A DNA stretch of 64,000 nt from Meinhardsimonia xiamenensis (GTDB lineage Bacteria; Pseudomonadota; Alphaproteobacteria; Rhodobacterales; Rhodobacteraceae): the NCBI RefSeq assembly GCF_900102905.1, contig NZ_FNFV01000004.1, positions 62,001 to 126,000 on the forward strand. Reading direction: 5' to 3'. A program made the translations under genes and the position numbers. Shown here in pieces: positions 33,622-40,880 of this stretch; position 1 is the stretch's first letter, and every line of letters starts with the position of its first letter. Under the pieces are notes generated by a model. That model did not search any database. It was not told the DNA's origin and saw only the letters and a program-made list of their open reading frames with translations.

Positions 33622-34439
33622 GCCACGTCCCCCGAAATCCACACCGCCGCCGCCGAAGGCGACACTCCGCGCCAGCGCAAGAGCCCGAGCGCCTCCTCGA
33701 CGTGCCATCCGCTTGTGGCCACATCGTCGACAACCAGCACCGGCCCGCGCGCTTCCCCGATCAGCTCGAGCGGCTCGATCCGGCCCGCCCGGCGAGGATG
33801 CGACGATCCGCCCTCGACAACCCGGTCGCCGAACAGCTGCACATGGTCGAGCCCGAGCTCGCTCGCGACCGCCCGCGCAAGCCGCTTGCCGAAGCACTCC
33901 TCCGTGCCGCTGTTCCCGCAGGCGATGTTCGTCACGCGCCAGCCCTCGAGGCCACCGAACAGTCGCCGGATCACCACCGCAAGCTCCTCCGATGCCGAGC
34001 GCAGGAGCGGCTCCGGAGCCGAGCGCTTCGCCTCCCGAAACGCCGCCACGTCCCGCTTGCGCGTCCGGCACCGCCAGGCCCGGCAGGCGATCCAGGACAC
34101 ATCGTGGCGCGAGAACACCGCCGGCCGCCAGACCGTCTGACCGACGATCCCCTCGCACCCGCTCCGGCTGTCGACCCCGCGCTCACGCCGCCGCCGCAAC
34201 GGACGCGCCTCGGCGCCCGACTGCCCGAGCATGCGCACCGGCAACAGATCGAGCCCGAGCCGCTCCGCTGCCAGCACCCGCGCCGCGCCCGCGACAACCC
34301 GGCCGTCCTCCGAGATCACCACCGCTCCCCGCGCGGTGCCGGAAAGGAGCTCCCGCTCTGCCAGCTCCACCGCATCCGCAGGCGCCTCCGGCGCGAACTT
34401 CGCAACGAGCTCGGCCGCGCGCATCATCCGCGCAGGCAT
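33618..34439 (-). CDS. ParB-like fragment fused to a phosphoribosyltransferase domain
   Basis: This is a 273-residue protein. Residues about 20-75 resemble the ParB/Srx fold of the neighbouring methyltransferase (GRVVAGAARVLAAERLGLDL against GVIIAGHGRLLAAQRIGLES), but the GHGR motif is degraded to GAAR. The C-terminal half has a type I phosphoribosyltransferase signature, VLVVDDVATSGWHVEEAL, the PRPP-binding loop. A cysteine-containing middle (WIACRAWRCRTRK, VTNIACGNSGTEECFG) links them. Coupled by GTGA to the methyltransferase, it may provide or exchange a base or ribosyl group for DNA or nucleotide modification. This is an inference; I know no exact counterpart. Confidence 0.65.
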   Translation of the reverse strand: MPARMMRAAELVAKFAPEAPADAVELAERELLSGTARGAVVISEDGRVVAGAARVLAAERLGLDLLPVRMLGQSGAEARPLRRRRERGVDSRSGCEGIVGQTVWRPAVFSRHDVSWIACRAWRCRTRKRDVAAFREAKRSAPEPLLRSASEELAVVIRRLFGGLEGWRVTNIACGNSGTEECFGKRLARAVASELGLDHVQLFGDRVVEGGSSHPRRAGRIEPLELIGEARGPVLVVDDVATSGWHVEEALGLLRWRGVSPSAAAVWISGDVA

Positions 34440-34795
34440 GGTCAACCCCCGCCACTCTGCCCAGCGCCGTTAACCCAAACCCGAAACCCAAACCCGAAAC
34501 CCAAACCCGAAACCCAAACACGGAACCCAAACGAAATGCCTGACGCTAGCGAAGCACGGGGCCCCGCCCGCCCGCATACGTTTCCGCGCCGGGAAGGACC
34601 CGAGGCGGGCCCCCCGGCCCCTGAAGCGAAAGGGAAAGCCAGAAAAAAGGCGCGAGCCATGCGGCGCGCGCCCCTCCGATCTTGCCGGGAATCATCCCGA
34701 AAAATGGGCGAATGGGCAAGGATTTTTTTCAACCGCGGCGATAGCCGTGCTCCAGCAGGCTTGCACCGATTTCTCACCCCCATCCCGCGACTGCT
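34440..34795. other. gene-free region with AACCC-type tandem repeat
   Basis: About 355 bases without a credible gene separate the early operon from the ParB/PRTase gene. The strip contains the AAACCC repeat tract (34472-34533), then GC-rich inverted sequences and an A-rich stretch around 34640-34735. It probably carries the promoter of the two-gene ParB operon, but no clear -35/-10 pair is visible. Confidence 0.4.
34472..34533. repeat. tandem 13-base AAACCCAAACCCG repeat
   Basis: About four and a half head-to-tail copies of AAACCCAAACCCG lie 33 bases upstream of the ParB/PRTase start codon. The first lacks one A, the fourth reads AAACCCAAACACG and the last is partial. The unit is a doubled AAACCC plus G, giving a strongly strand-biased tract (C/A on plus, G/T on minus). 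It may be an iterated protein-binding site; the G-rich strand could form G-quadruplexes. Confidence 0.75.
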
Positions 34796-35341
34796 TCAAC
34801 GCCCATCCCGCCAAGCCGCCAGAAGATCCTCGATCCCGCGAGCGCGCGCATGCTTCAGCCGGTCGCGGCTCAGTCCGCTCTCCGCCTGAACCTTCCGTCC
34901 AGGCACTCCCGCAGCGAGCGCATAAACCGCGCGGCGGATGCGCCGCCAGTCACCGAGACCGCGCAGCGCGTGCCCGTGCCAGACCTCGAGCACCTCGTCG
35001 CGCAAGGCGATTTCCGTGGCGTCCGGATGCGGAGCCCGCGCCGCCGGCGGCTCGACCTCCTCCGTCTCGCCCCGCAGCGCCGCAGCCACCCGCTGCCACC
35101 AGGTCACCTCGTCCGGCGCGAGCCAAGCCCCCGGCGACGCCGACGGATACCCCGACCTCGGAGGCGGAGCGTCCGCGCGCGCGGAGACACGGATCGCGTG
35201 GCAGAGCATGCCCCACATCACCGCCCGATCGTCGAGCTTCGAATTCCCATGGGCATAGCGCGCAGCGAGATCATGCTGCACCGCCCACCGCCAAAGCCGC
35301 TCCCGTCGCGACACCGCCGCCGCCCGCGCATGCCGGGTCAT
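34796..35341 (-). CDS. phage protein with C-terminal HTH-like segment
   Basis: This 181-residue protein is the last gene of the early minus-strand operon. It includes the N-terminal SRRERLWRWAVQHDLAARYA, a Trp-rich centre (WLAPDEVTWWQRVAAALRG) and a C-terminal part, RKVQAESGLSRDRLKHARAR, that looks like the recognition half of an HTH. ATG 35341 overlaps the upstream stop as ATGA. In lambda-like gene order this position is used by a late regulator (Q), but there is no sequence evidence for that. Confidence 0.55.
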   Translation of the reverse strand: MTRHARAAAVSRRERLWRWAVQHDLAARYAHGNSKLDDRAVMWGMLCHAIRVSARADAPPPRSGYPSASPGAWLAPDEVTWWQRVAAALRGETEEVEPPAARAPHPDATEIALRDEVLEVWHGHALRGLGDWRRIRRAVYALAAGVPGRKVQAESGLSRDRLKHARARGIEDLLAAWRDGR

Positions 35342-35748
35342 GCCCCGCCTCCCTTCACCGCCTCCCCCGGAACAGATCGCACACACCGCGCCCGGACCCG
35401 CACGCCGGCCTCCGACAGCGCCCCGAGCGCGTCGTCAATCGAACGCACGAGCGCCCAATGATGCCCCTGATCCTCGACCGCGTCGCGGAACGCACGCTGC
35501 GCCGCGCTCACCCGCCCTCCCGGCGCCTTGACCTCGAGAAACACCACGCGCCCGCCGGCCAGCACCACAAGATCAGGCCAGCCCGGACAGACGCCCATCC
35601 CGACCAGGATCGCCTGCGCCCGCCGCGCGGCCTTTCCGCCGGCACGCCGCTCGTTCGGAGAGTGATGGATGATCGCCGTGCCCGGCAGCGCAAGCCGCAG
35701 AGCCCGTACGATGGCCCGCTGGATCGCCGCCTCCCGCGCCCGTGCCAT
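35338..35748 (-). CDS. VRR-NUC domain nuclease
   Basis: This is a 136-residue, single-domain nuclease of the PD-(D/E)XK superfamily. It shows EAAIQRAIVRALR, IIHHSPNERRAGG, GMGVCPGWPDLVVLAGGRVV and FLEVKAPGGRVSAAQRAF. The PDL...EVK catalytic pattern and the final helix RDAVEDQGHHWALVRS match stand-alone phage VRR-NUC proteins. These are structure-specific nucleases, probably for resolving branched replication or recombination intermediates. It is coupled to genes on both sides. Confidence 0.85.
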   Translation of the reverse strand: MARAREAAIQRAIVRALRLALPGTAIIHHSPNERRAGGKAARRAQAILVGMGVCPGWPDLVVLAGGRVVFLEVKAPGGRVSAAQRAFRDAVEDQGHHWALVRSIDDALGALSEAGVRVRARCVRSVPGEAVKGGGA

Positions 35749-36410
35749 CAGACGCCGCCCTCCGTCCCGCGCGCCGCAGCCACCGCGTCCAGCACCCGCG
35801 CCACCGCCTCCTGCAGCGCGCCGCGATCAAGCCCCGCGCGCCCCGGACCCTCGCGCGCCTCCATGACCCGCACCGCCCCGTCGTGCAGACGCTCGAACTC
35901 CTCGAGGCGCCGCCGCGCCGCCTCCTCGCCGTACACCTCGATCCACCGCGCAACCAGTTCCCGCCGGCGCTGGGCGATGACGTCCTGCGACACCGCGCCG
36001 GTCCGCAACATCTCCAACGCATCCCGTCCCCACAGATCGCCCTCGCCGAATCCGGCGCCCTCGTTCACCCGGCGCGCCCGAACCTTGAGCGACCAGCCCC
36101 ATGACCCCACGTCCCCGTCGCAGCCCGACCCCTCCGGCACAGGCACCTGCGAACGGGCATCAAGACCCGCGCGCTTGACCTCGCTTGCCATCGGCCACGC
36201 CCGCGTCCGCGCCCGCTCATCGAGCAGATCCAGCACCCGGCCGATCCACAGATCGACCCCGTGGGGCGGAGCCGTCCGCAGGAGCACTCGCAGCAGCGTG
36301 TCCGCCTCCTCCTGCAGCGCCTCGTCCGTCGTCAGATACCGCGGCGGCTGATACCGCTCGAGCCACGCGTTCAGCCGGTCCGCAACCATGCGCTTTTCAG
36401 CCGCCTGCAT
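35748..36410 (-). CDS. early protein in the position of lambda P (possible helicase loader)
   Basis: This is a 220-residue, helical, Arg/Glu-rich protein: MQAAEKRMVADRLNAWLERY, ADTLLRVLLRTAPPHGVDLW, ending LQEAVARVLDAVAAARG. It directly follows the replication initiator gene, overlapping it by 14 bases, and is close in length to lambda P. No Walker motif is visible. The helicase-loader idea is positional only. Confidence 0.55.
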   Translation of the reverse strand: MQAAEKRMVADRLNAWLERYQPPRYLTTDEALQEEADTLLRVLLRTAPPHGVDLWIGRVLDLLDERARTRAWPMASEVKRAGLDARSQVPVPEGSGCDGDVGSWGWSLKVRARRVNEGAGFGEGDLWGRDALEMLRTGAVSQDVIAQRRRELVARWIEVYGEEAARRRLEEFERLHDGAVRVMEAREGPGRAGLDRGALQEAVARVLDAVAAARGTEGGV

Positions 36411-37275
36411 CGCCACCGCCCCCCTCGATCTCCTCGGGCAGACGCGCCCGCACCCGACGGCGCGCCGGCTCACCACCCGCCACAGGCGCCGCCACGCCAG
36501 CCGCCGCGCGCGCCTTCTCCTCCGCGAACCGCTTCATCGCGAAATCGAAGGCCTCCGGCCCCCGAGACGGCTCCCGGTAATTCGCCTGCGTCTCCGTGAC
36601 CGCCCGCACGATCTCATCGTCCGAAAGACCGAGCGATCGCCACCCAGCCACGTGCAGCAGCGCGGCAGGCGGCATCCACCGCGCCGGCAGATGCCCGGAG
36701 CGATGCCCGGCTGCGAACAGCACGCGATCAAACAGCTGATCGAGGCCACCAGATGTTGTGTCCGGCGGATTACTCGCGCACGCGCGCGCCTCCCCACCCC
36801 CCCCTTGTTCAAGGATGGTTCTAGGATGGTTAGGGTGAATCTCCTTCACCCCATGGGGTGAATCTCCTTCACCCCTGGGGTGAATCTCCTTCACCCCTTC
36901 CTGGCCCGAGGGGTGAATCTCCTTCACCCGTGAATCTGCTTCACCCCAAGATGTAGTGTCCGTCCGCCGCGCCTCCTCACGCGTCGACGGCAGCCCAGCG
37001 ATGACCTCGATGGCCAGCCGGTACTCGATCGTCGCGCCGTTCCGGCACGGACGGGTCCCGACCTCGACCAGGAACCCCGCATCGACAAGCGCCTTCATCG
37101 CCGTCTGGACCGCGCGCTTGCTGAGCTCCAAGTCGGCCGCGATCCGCCCCTTCGCAGCCCAGATGCCGCCGCCGTCGTCGCACGCCAGATCCGCCAGATA
37201 CATGGCCACGGCCTTTGCCGTGGCCCCGAGGCCCAGCCGACTGCGCCGGATCAGGCTCGCCACCTCCACGCTCAT
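36397..37275 (-). CDS. replication initiator (lambda O-like) with origin iterons inside the gene
   Basis: This is a 292-residue protein. The N-terminal winged-helix domain (about 1-100) contains SLIRRSRLGLGATAKAVAMY and GRIAADLELSKRAVQTAMKA, ending VEVGTRPCRNGATIEYRLAI. The middle (about 115-150) is encoded by repeated, palindromic DNA giving recurring VKEIHP. The C-terminal helical part (SDDEIVRAVTETQANYREPS) is followed by an Arg-rich tail. An N-terminal DNA-binding domain, iterons in the middle of the gene and a separate C-terminal partner domain is the design of lambda O. ATG 37275 overlaps the methyltransferase stop. Confidence 0.72.
   Translation of the reverse strand: MSVEVASLIRRSRLGLGATAKAVAMYLADLACDDGGGIWAAKGRIAADLELSKRAVQTAMKALVDAGFLVEVGTRPCRNGATIEYRLAIEVIAGLPSTREEARRTDTTSWGEADSRVKEIHPSGQEGVKEIHPRGEGDSPHGVKEIHPNHPRTILEQGGGGEARACASNPPDTTSGGLDQLFDRVLFAAGHRSGHLPARWMPPAALLHVAGWRSLGLSDDEIVRAVTETQANYREPSRGPEAFDFAMKRFAEEKARAAAGVAAPVAGGEPARRRVRARLPEEIEGGGGDAGG
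36833..36947. repeat. five iterons: candidate phage replication origin
   Basis: Five copies of a palindromic unit (core GGGTGAATCTCCTTCACCCC, arms GGGTGAA/TTCACCC) lie at 36833-36852, 36855-36875, 36877-36897, 36910-36929 and 36930-36947. The last differs at one base and is shorter on one side. Start-to-start spacing is 22, 22, 33 and 20. They lie wholly inside the initiator coding sequence. In lambda the O protein binds four iterons inside its own gene, so this is the expected look of a lambdoid origin. A 9-base direct repeat (AGGATGGTT, twice) precedes the first copy. Confidence 0.72.
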
Positions 37276-37925
37276 GGCCAGTCTCCCGCCCGATCCAGCG
37301 CTTCCCGGCACGGCGGCAGCCAGCACAGCCGCGTCCCGCCTGCCCGCACCTGAGCCTCGAAATCCCACACCAGCCAACAGTAGGCCGTGGCCGTCGAACC
37401 CCGCCGATCAAGCCGGCCCCGCAGCATCGGAACCCGCTCAGCAAACTGCAGCACGGCGCTGGGCGGATGCACAGAGTACAGCCGCTCCCACCGCCCGACG
37501 CCCTCGAGGAACTGCGTCCGCACAAGCATCGCGACACCGCGACGCGATGTCGACAACGCGATCCAGATGAAGCTCTCGGCGAGCCGGAACGGCGGATTTG
37601 TCACCGTCCAGTCAACCCAGCGCAAATGCCACTGCGACAGGTAATCCTCGACCGCGTCGAGATTGCCCGCGCCGTAGTCGTGCACGTCGATCTGCTCGAC
37701 CGTGCCGAAGTACTCCCCGAGCGCCCGCGCCAGATCCCCGCGCCCGGCCGCCGGCTCCCGGCACCGCTGCTGCGCGAGATCATGCCCCTGCCGCAGAAGC
37801 CACTCGCAGAGCGCCCGGCCGGCCCAAGGCGGCGTCGGGAAATCGTCCAAACCGGCCACGTCCGGCCCGCGGTGCGCCATCACCGCGCTGCCGCCGCGCG
37901 GCATGCCCCCATCAGGCTCCGGCAT
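37272..37925 (-). CDS. N6-adenine-type DNA methyltransferase
   Basis: This is a 217-residue protein: DFPTPPWAGRALCEWLLRQG, CREPAAGRGDLARALGEYFG (SAM-binding motif I) and DWTVTNPPFRLAES (NPPF catalytic motif IV). The motif order and size match small phage amino-methyltransferases that lack a separate target domain. It is the third early gene, just before the initiator, so methylation may affect replication or protect phage DNA. ATG 37925 lies 14 bases inside the upstream small ORF. Confidence 0.82.
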   Translation of the reverse strand: MPEPDGGMPRGGSAVMAHRGPDVAGLDDFPTPPWAGRALCEWLLRQGHDLAQQRCREPAAGRGDLARALGEYFGTVEQIDVHDYGAGNLDAVEDYLSQWHLRWVDWTVTNPPFRLAESFIWIALSTSRRGVAMLVRTQFLEGVGRWERLYSVHPPSAVLQFAERVPMLRGRLDRRGSTATAYCWLVWDFEAQVRAGGTRLCWLPPCREALDRAGDWP

Positions 37926-38037
37926 CTCGCTCCCCCGTCGAACCGCCAGCACTGGAAACGCTGTGTTTACGGACAAGGCGATGGACCTGCCCACGCGGCA
38001 CGCGCACCGTGGTCTCCCATGCCTGCCAATCGATCAT
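37912..38037 (-). CDS. 41-residue early protein
   Basis: This short ORF reads MIDWQAWETTVRVPRGQVHR followed by LVRKHSVSSAGGS and a polar end. Its ATG overlaps the Cro-like gene stop (ATGA at 38034-38037), and its 3' end overlaps the methyltransferase start by 14 bases. Both junctions are typical of coupled genes in this operon, so it is probably real. The basic helix could bind nucleic acid; no family is recognised. Confidence 0.5.
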   Translation of the reverse strand: MIDWQAWETTVRVPRGQVHRLVRKHSVSSAGGSTGERDAGA

Positions 38038-38276
38038 CCAGCGGCTTCCCTTCTCACCGCATGGGCCGCGACGAGATCGTCAGCGGTGACCGCCAAGCCT
38101 CTCCGCTTGGCTCCCGCCAGCAACGCTTTCCAGTAACGAGCCGGCACCGACCCGCGTTGAAACCACCTGTGGACGGCCACGATCGAAAGGGTCTCATCCG
38201 CAACGCGAGCGTCCTCCCAGACCGATGCGCGGTCCGGCCACAGCCGCAAAATTCCGATCACCCGGCTCTTCGACAT
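38034..38276 (-). CDS. Cro-like DNA-binding protein
   Basis: This 80-residue protein is the first gene of the early operon and is divergent from the repressor gene. IVAVHRWFQRGSVPARYWKA followed by LLAGAKRRGLAVTADDLVAA has the pattern of YdaS/Cro-type HTH proteins: recognition helix with VHRWFQRG, then a helix and the TADDL end. With a palindromic operator 13 bases before its start codon, it has the position and size of Cro. Confidence 0.7.
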   Translation of the reverse strand: MSKSRVIGILRLWPDRASVWEDARVADETLSIVAVHRWFQRGSVPARYWKALLAGAKRRGLAVTADDLVAAHAVRREAAG

Positions 38277-38288
38277 GCTCCAACAAAA

Positions 38289-38303
38289 TGACCGAATCGG
38301 TCA
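38289..38303. promoter_or_regulatory. operator TGACCGAATCGGTCA between cro-like and cI-like genes
   Basis: This is a perfect 7+1+7 palindrome in the divergent intergenic region. Its half-site recurs at 38852 and 38883, giving the shared pattern TGACC-N5-GGTCA. The most likely ligands are the cI-like and Cro-like proteins encoded on either side. Confidence 0.75.
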
Positions 38304-38362
38304 CCTGTCAACATGCCAAAGCGGAAATTGCCTCAAGGCCACAGCCGGAGCACGGTAAGCAC

Positions 38363-38701
38363 ATGCTCAAGACAGACAACGCGCGCCTTAGTGACCATAC
38401 GAGACATCAGATGAGCCCCGAGCAGATCGGGCGCCGGCTCGCGCTGCTGCGCCGCGCACTGGGGTTGCGGCCATCGGAAATGGCGGACCTTCTCGGTATT
38501 CCGCGCACCTACTGGTCGCGCTTCGAGGGTGGCAAACGGGCGATATCAGACACCGTGGCGGCACTTCTTGTCGAAAAATTCGGTGTTACACTCGATTTCA
38601 TCATCCTCGGTCGGTGGGATAAACTCCCACTCGACCTCGCTGAGCGGATGCGTGAAATCGAGCGCTCCGACCAAGCCTCCTCACTGCCGAAGAACAGCTG
38701 A
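38363..38701 (+). CDS. cI-like repressor, XRE-type HTH
   Basis: This is a 112-residue protein with a clear XRE/HTH_3 domain: QIGRRLALLRRALGLRPSEM, ADLLGIPRTYWSRFEGGKRA and DTVAALLVEKFGVTLDFIIL. A short tail follows (LPLDLAERMREIERSDQ). There is no LexA/CI-type peptidase domain, so RecA-stimulated self-cleavage is not expected; induction must use another route. ATG 38411 (96 residues) is an alternative start. Operators flank the gene on both sides. Confidence 0.8.
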   Translation: MLKTDNARLSDHTRHQMSPEQIGRRLALLRRALGLRPSEMADLLGIPRTYWSRFEGGKRAISDTVAALLVEKFGVTLDFIILGRWDKLPLDLAERMREIERSDQASSLPKNS

Positions 38702-38851
38702 TCCAGGCTCTCGCCCGTAGTCTCCGCCAAAAGCGCCAGCAGCAGCAACCGCGGATTCGATGACCAGAACCGCATACGAGACTCCCTCTTGCACGTTTCC
38801 CGCATTGAGTGTGGAGGTGCGTATCCGCGCGATCAACAGGCCGGAGCAGAG

Positions 38852-38904
38852 TGACCAAATAGGTCATTTATTGCATTGACGATGACCGATTTGGTCATTA
38901 CGCT
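38852..38904 (+). promoter_or_regulatory. two repressor operators and a plus-strand promoter
   Basis: TGACCAAATAGGTCA (38852-38866) and TGACCGATTTGGTCA (38883-38897) repeat the operator pattern, 31 bases apart. A possible promoter fits over the second: -35 TTGACG at 38876-38881, 17-base spacer, -10 TACGCT at 38899-38904. The operator fills the spacer, so bound repressor would block this promoter, which would drive the small genes and the integrase. Confidence 0.65.
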
Positions 38905-39202
38905 GCGTTCAGATCAGATCACAGGCGCAGCCATGTACCCGCAGCACACCCTACCCGCCGAGCCTGTCCACATCATCGCCAACCCACAGCGCTACAGGGA
39001 CCGGCCCGAGCTGATCGTCCTTGCCTGGGCCGCGCTCCTGACCGCGCGTGGCACACGCATGCGGCAGTCCCGAATCCTCCCTGCCTGCGGCATGAACCGC
39101 AGCGACCGGGCGGCGCTCTCAACCGCCGCCCCACCTGCCGGCCGGGAGCCCAGTTTCCCACACCACTCACGGATCCCGGCCGGCCTCTGTTCAGGAGGCA
39201 CA

Positions 39203-39481
39203 ATGCAACCGATCGACCGGATCAGGCAGAATACCCTCAGTGCCCCGAATTGCACCTTCTGGTGCGGAGATCCCGTCTTCTTCCGGCGCGGTCCCGCAGC
39301 GCCCGAGGAAAGGGGGCGCGTGGTCGGCCGTACCTTGGGCCCGCGACCGACCTACGACATCGAGACCGGCGACGGAACCCTTGTCCCTGGTGTCGCGATA
39401 GTGCGGCTCGACGAGGAGACGCTCACCGCCCAGCGCGCGGCACAGACGCTGGATGGCGAGGCAGCCAATGGCGGATCGTGA
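39203..39481 (+). CDS. small phage protein of unknown function
   Basis: This 92-residue protein starts at ATG 39203, which has a perfect AGGAGG site. It is strand-rich (FWCGDPVFFRRGPAAPEERG, GRVVGRTLGPRPTYDIETGD), suggesting an SH3-like barrel, with a helical end. The frame is open upstream to ATG 38933, giving a possible 182-residue form whose extra part (PELIVLAWAALLTARGTRMR) is unfamiliar. The strong internal ribosome-binding site favours the short form. No other gene is seen between 38905 and 39202. Confidence 0.5.
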   Translation: MQPIDRIRQNTLSAPNCTFWCGDPVFFRRGPAAPEERGRVVGRTLGPRPTYDIETGDGTLVPGVAIVRLDEETLTAQRAAQTLDGEAANGGS

Positions 39482-39520
39482 ATTCAGCCGCGCCGAGCCG
39501 CCGCTCTCGACGAAGCACGA

Positions 39521-39667
39521 ATGCGCCAGCGCGTCTACCGGCGCTGGATCGCACACGGCCGGATCACCGAGACCGAAGCCGAATACCGGATTGCGATCAT
39601 GAAATCCATTGCAGCCGACTATGCCGAGCCGGAGGCGCCGAACCTGTTCGGAGACCATGATGAGTGA
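39521..39667 (+). CDS. 48-residue phage protein
   Basis: This short ORF reads MRQRVYRRWIAHGRITETEA then EYRIAIMKSIAADYA and ends in an acidic tail. The composition is coding-like and its end overlaps the next start by 8 bases (ATGAGTGA). A basic N-terminus and an acidic C-terminus are all that can be said. Confidence 0.45.
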   Translation: MRQRVYRRWIAHGRITETEAEYRIAIMKSIAADYAEPEAPNLFGDHDE

Positions 39668-39851
39668 ACGGACGATTCTCCGCGCAAGCCAGATCGAAGC
39701 CGCCGTGCGGGCGGCAATGCGCGCCGGGCTCAGCCGCGTCCGCGTCGTCGTTGACTACCGCGCCGGCCGCATTGAGATAGACGGCGCCCCTGACGAGGAT
39801 CTGGCCGGACCGCCGTCCTTCGATTTCGTCGACTTCCGGGCCCGGCAATAG
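39660..39851 (+). CDS. small protein next to the integrase
   Basis: This 63-residue protein, MSERTILRASQIEAAVRAAM then RAGLSRVRVVVDYRAGRIEI, has a helix followed by a beta hairpin and an acidic end. It ends 12 bases before the integrase gene. The position would suit an excisionase, but no HTH is visible, so I do not call it one. ATG 39657 in the same frame is an alternative start. Confidence 0.55.
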   Translation: MSERTILRASQIEAAVRAAMRAGLSRVRVVVDYRAGRIEIDGAPDEDLAGPPSFDFVDFRARQ

Positions 39852-39863
39852 ACCCCGCCTGAA

Positions 39864-40880
39864 ATGAAGCGCCACGCACCGCCATACGTCTACCGCCGCA
39901 CCGCCAAGGGCCGCACCTACTGGTACTATGAGCGCGGAGGCGTCCGCGTCCCCATGCCGCCGCCCGATCACCCCGATTTCCCCGAGAAATACGCACTCGC
40001 CAGACGCGGCACGCCGCTGAAGCCCGCGCCGAACCGGCGCACCTTCCGCCGACTGATCGAGGACTACCGCGCCTCAGCGCGCTGGGCGAAGCTCGCGCCG
40101 CGCACACGCCGCGACTACGAGCGCGTGCTTCTGTGGGCCATCGACAGGATCGGCGAGCTCGACCCCGCGAAGATGGAGCGCCGCCACGTGCTCCGCGCCC
40201 GCGACGAAAACCGCGACCGCATGCGCTTTGCGAATTACATCGTGCAGGTTCTGAGCGTTCTGTTCGAGCAGGCCATCGACCAGGGCTGGATGACCCACAA
40301 CCCCGCGCGCGGGATCCCGATGCTCAAGAAGAAGGGCGACGGACCGCACCGCCCGTGGCCACAAGACAAGCTCGAGGCCTTCGCCGCCGCCGCTGAGCCA
40401 GACACAATCGCACGCACGGCCATGGAGCTCTGCATCGGCACCGGCCAGCGGATCGGCGACGTCCTGAAAATGCGCTGGTCCGATATCCGCGACGGCGGCA
40501 TCGAAGTCCGGCAGGGCAAGACCGGCAGCCGCCTGTGGATCCCCTTCACGCCACGCCTCGCCGCCTACCTCGCGCGTCTGCCCCGCCGCGGGATGACGAT
40601 CGTCTGCGGTCGCGACGGCCGGCCTGTCACCTACCACTACGCCGCAGCCGAAATCCGTCGCATCAGAGACCGCATCGGCGCGCTCGACTACACGATCCAT
40701 GGATGGCGCTACACCGCCGCCGCCGAGCTCGCCGCAGCGGGTTGTTCCGACGATGAGATTCAGGCGATCACGGGCCACAAGGCTCTGGCGATGGTCGCGA
40801 AGTATGCCGGGCCGAGCCGGCAGGAGGCCCGAGCGCGGGCCGCGCAGGCGCGCCGCTCTGGGCGGAAGGGCGGCGCATGA
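39864..40880 (+). CDS. int: tyrosine-type integrase
   Basis: This is a 338-residue site-specific recombinase. All catalytic residues are visible: R196 (IGTGQRIGDVLKMRWSD), K219 (VRQGKTGSRLWIPF), H279 and R282 (YTIHGWRYTAAAELAAAG), H305 (ITGHKAL) and the nucleophile Y314 (AMVAKYAG). The N-terminal part, with many Arg and aromatic residues (PPYVYRRTAKGRTYWYYERG), fits an arm-binding domain. It is responsible for integration at tRNA-Met. The gene is 6.9 kb from attR, with R-M genes in between instead of the usual direct adjacency. Confidence 0.93.
   Translation: MKRHAPPYVYRRTAKGRTYWYYERGGVRVPMPPPDHPDFPEKYALARRGTPLKPAPNRRTFRRLIEDYRASARWAKLAPRTRRDYERVLLWAIDRIGELDPAKMERRHVLRARDENRDRMRFANYIVQVLSVLFEQAIDQGWMTHNPARGIPMLKKKGDGPHRPWPQDKLEAFAAAAEPDTIARTAMELCIGTGQRIGDVLKMRWSDIRDGGIEVRQGKTGSRLWIPFTPRLAAYLARLPRRGMTIVCGRDGRPVTYHYAAAEIRRIRDRIGALDYTIHGWRYTAAAELAAAGCSDDEIQAITGHKALAMVAKYAGPSRQEARARAAQARRSGRKGGA

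Noticed and set aside
34472-34533. telomere or hairpin end of a linear plasmid-prophage
   Set aside because: The tract is internal, there is no large terminal inverted repeat and no protelomerase gene, and the prophage has a normal integrated tRNA site.
36833-36947. CRISPR-like array of short repeats
   Set aside because: Copies are separated by only 0-12 bases, are palindromic and lie inside a coding sequence in frame (VKEIHP). There are no spacers and no cas genes.
39660-39851. excisionase
   Set aside because: It is next to int and small, but no HTH or winged-helix pattern is visible, so the name is not supported.
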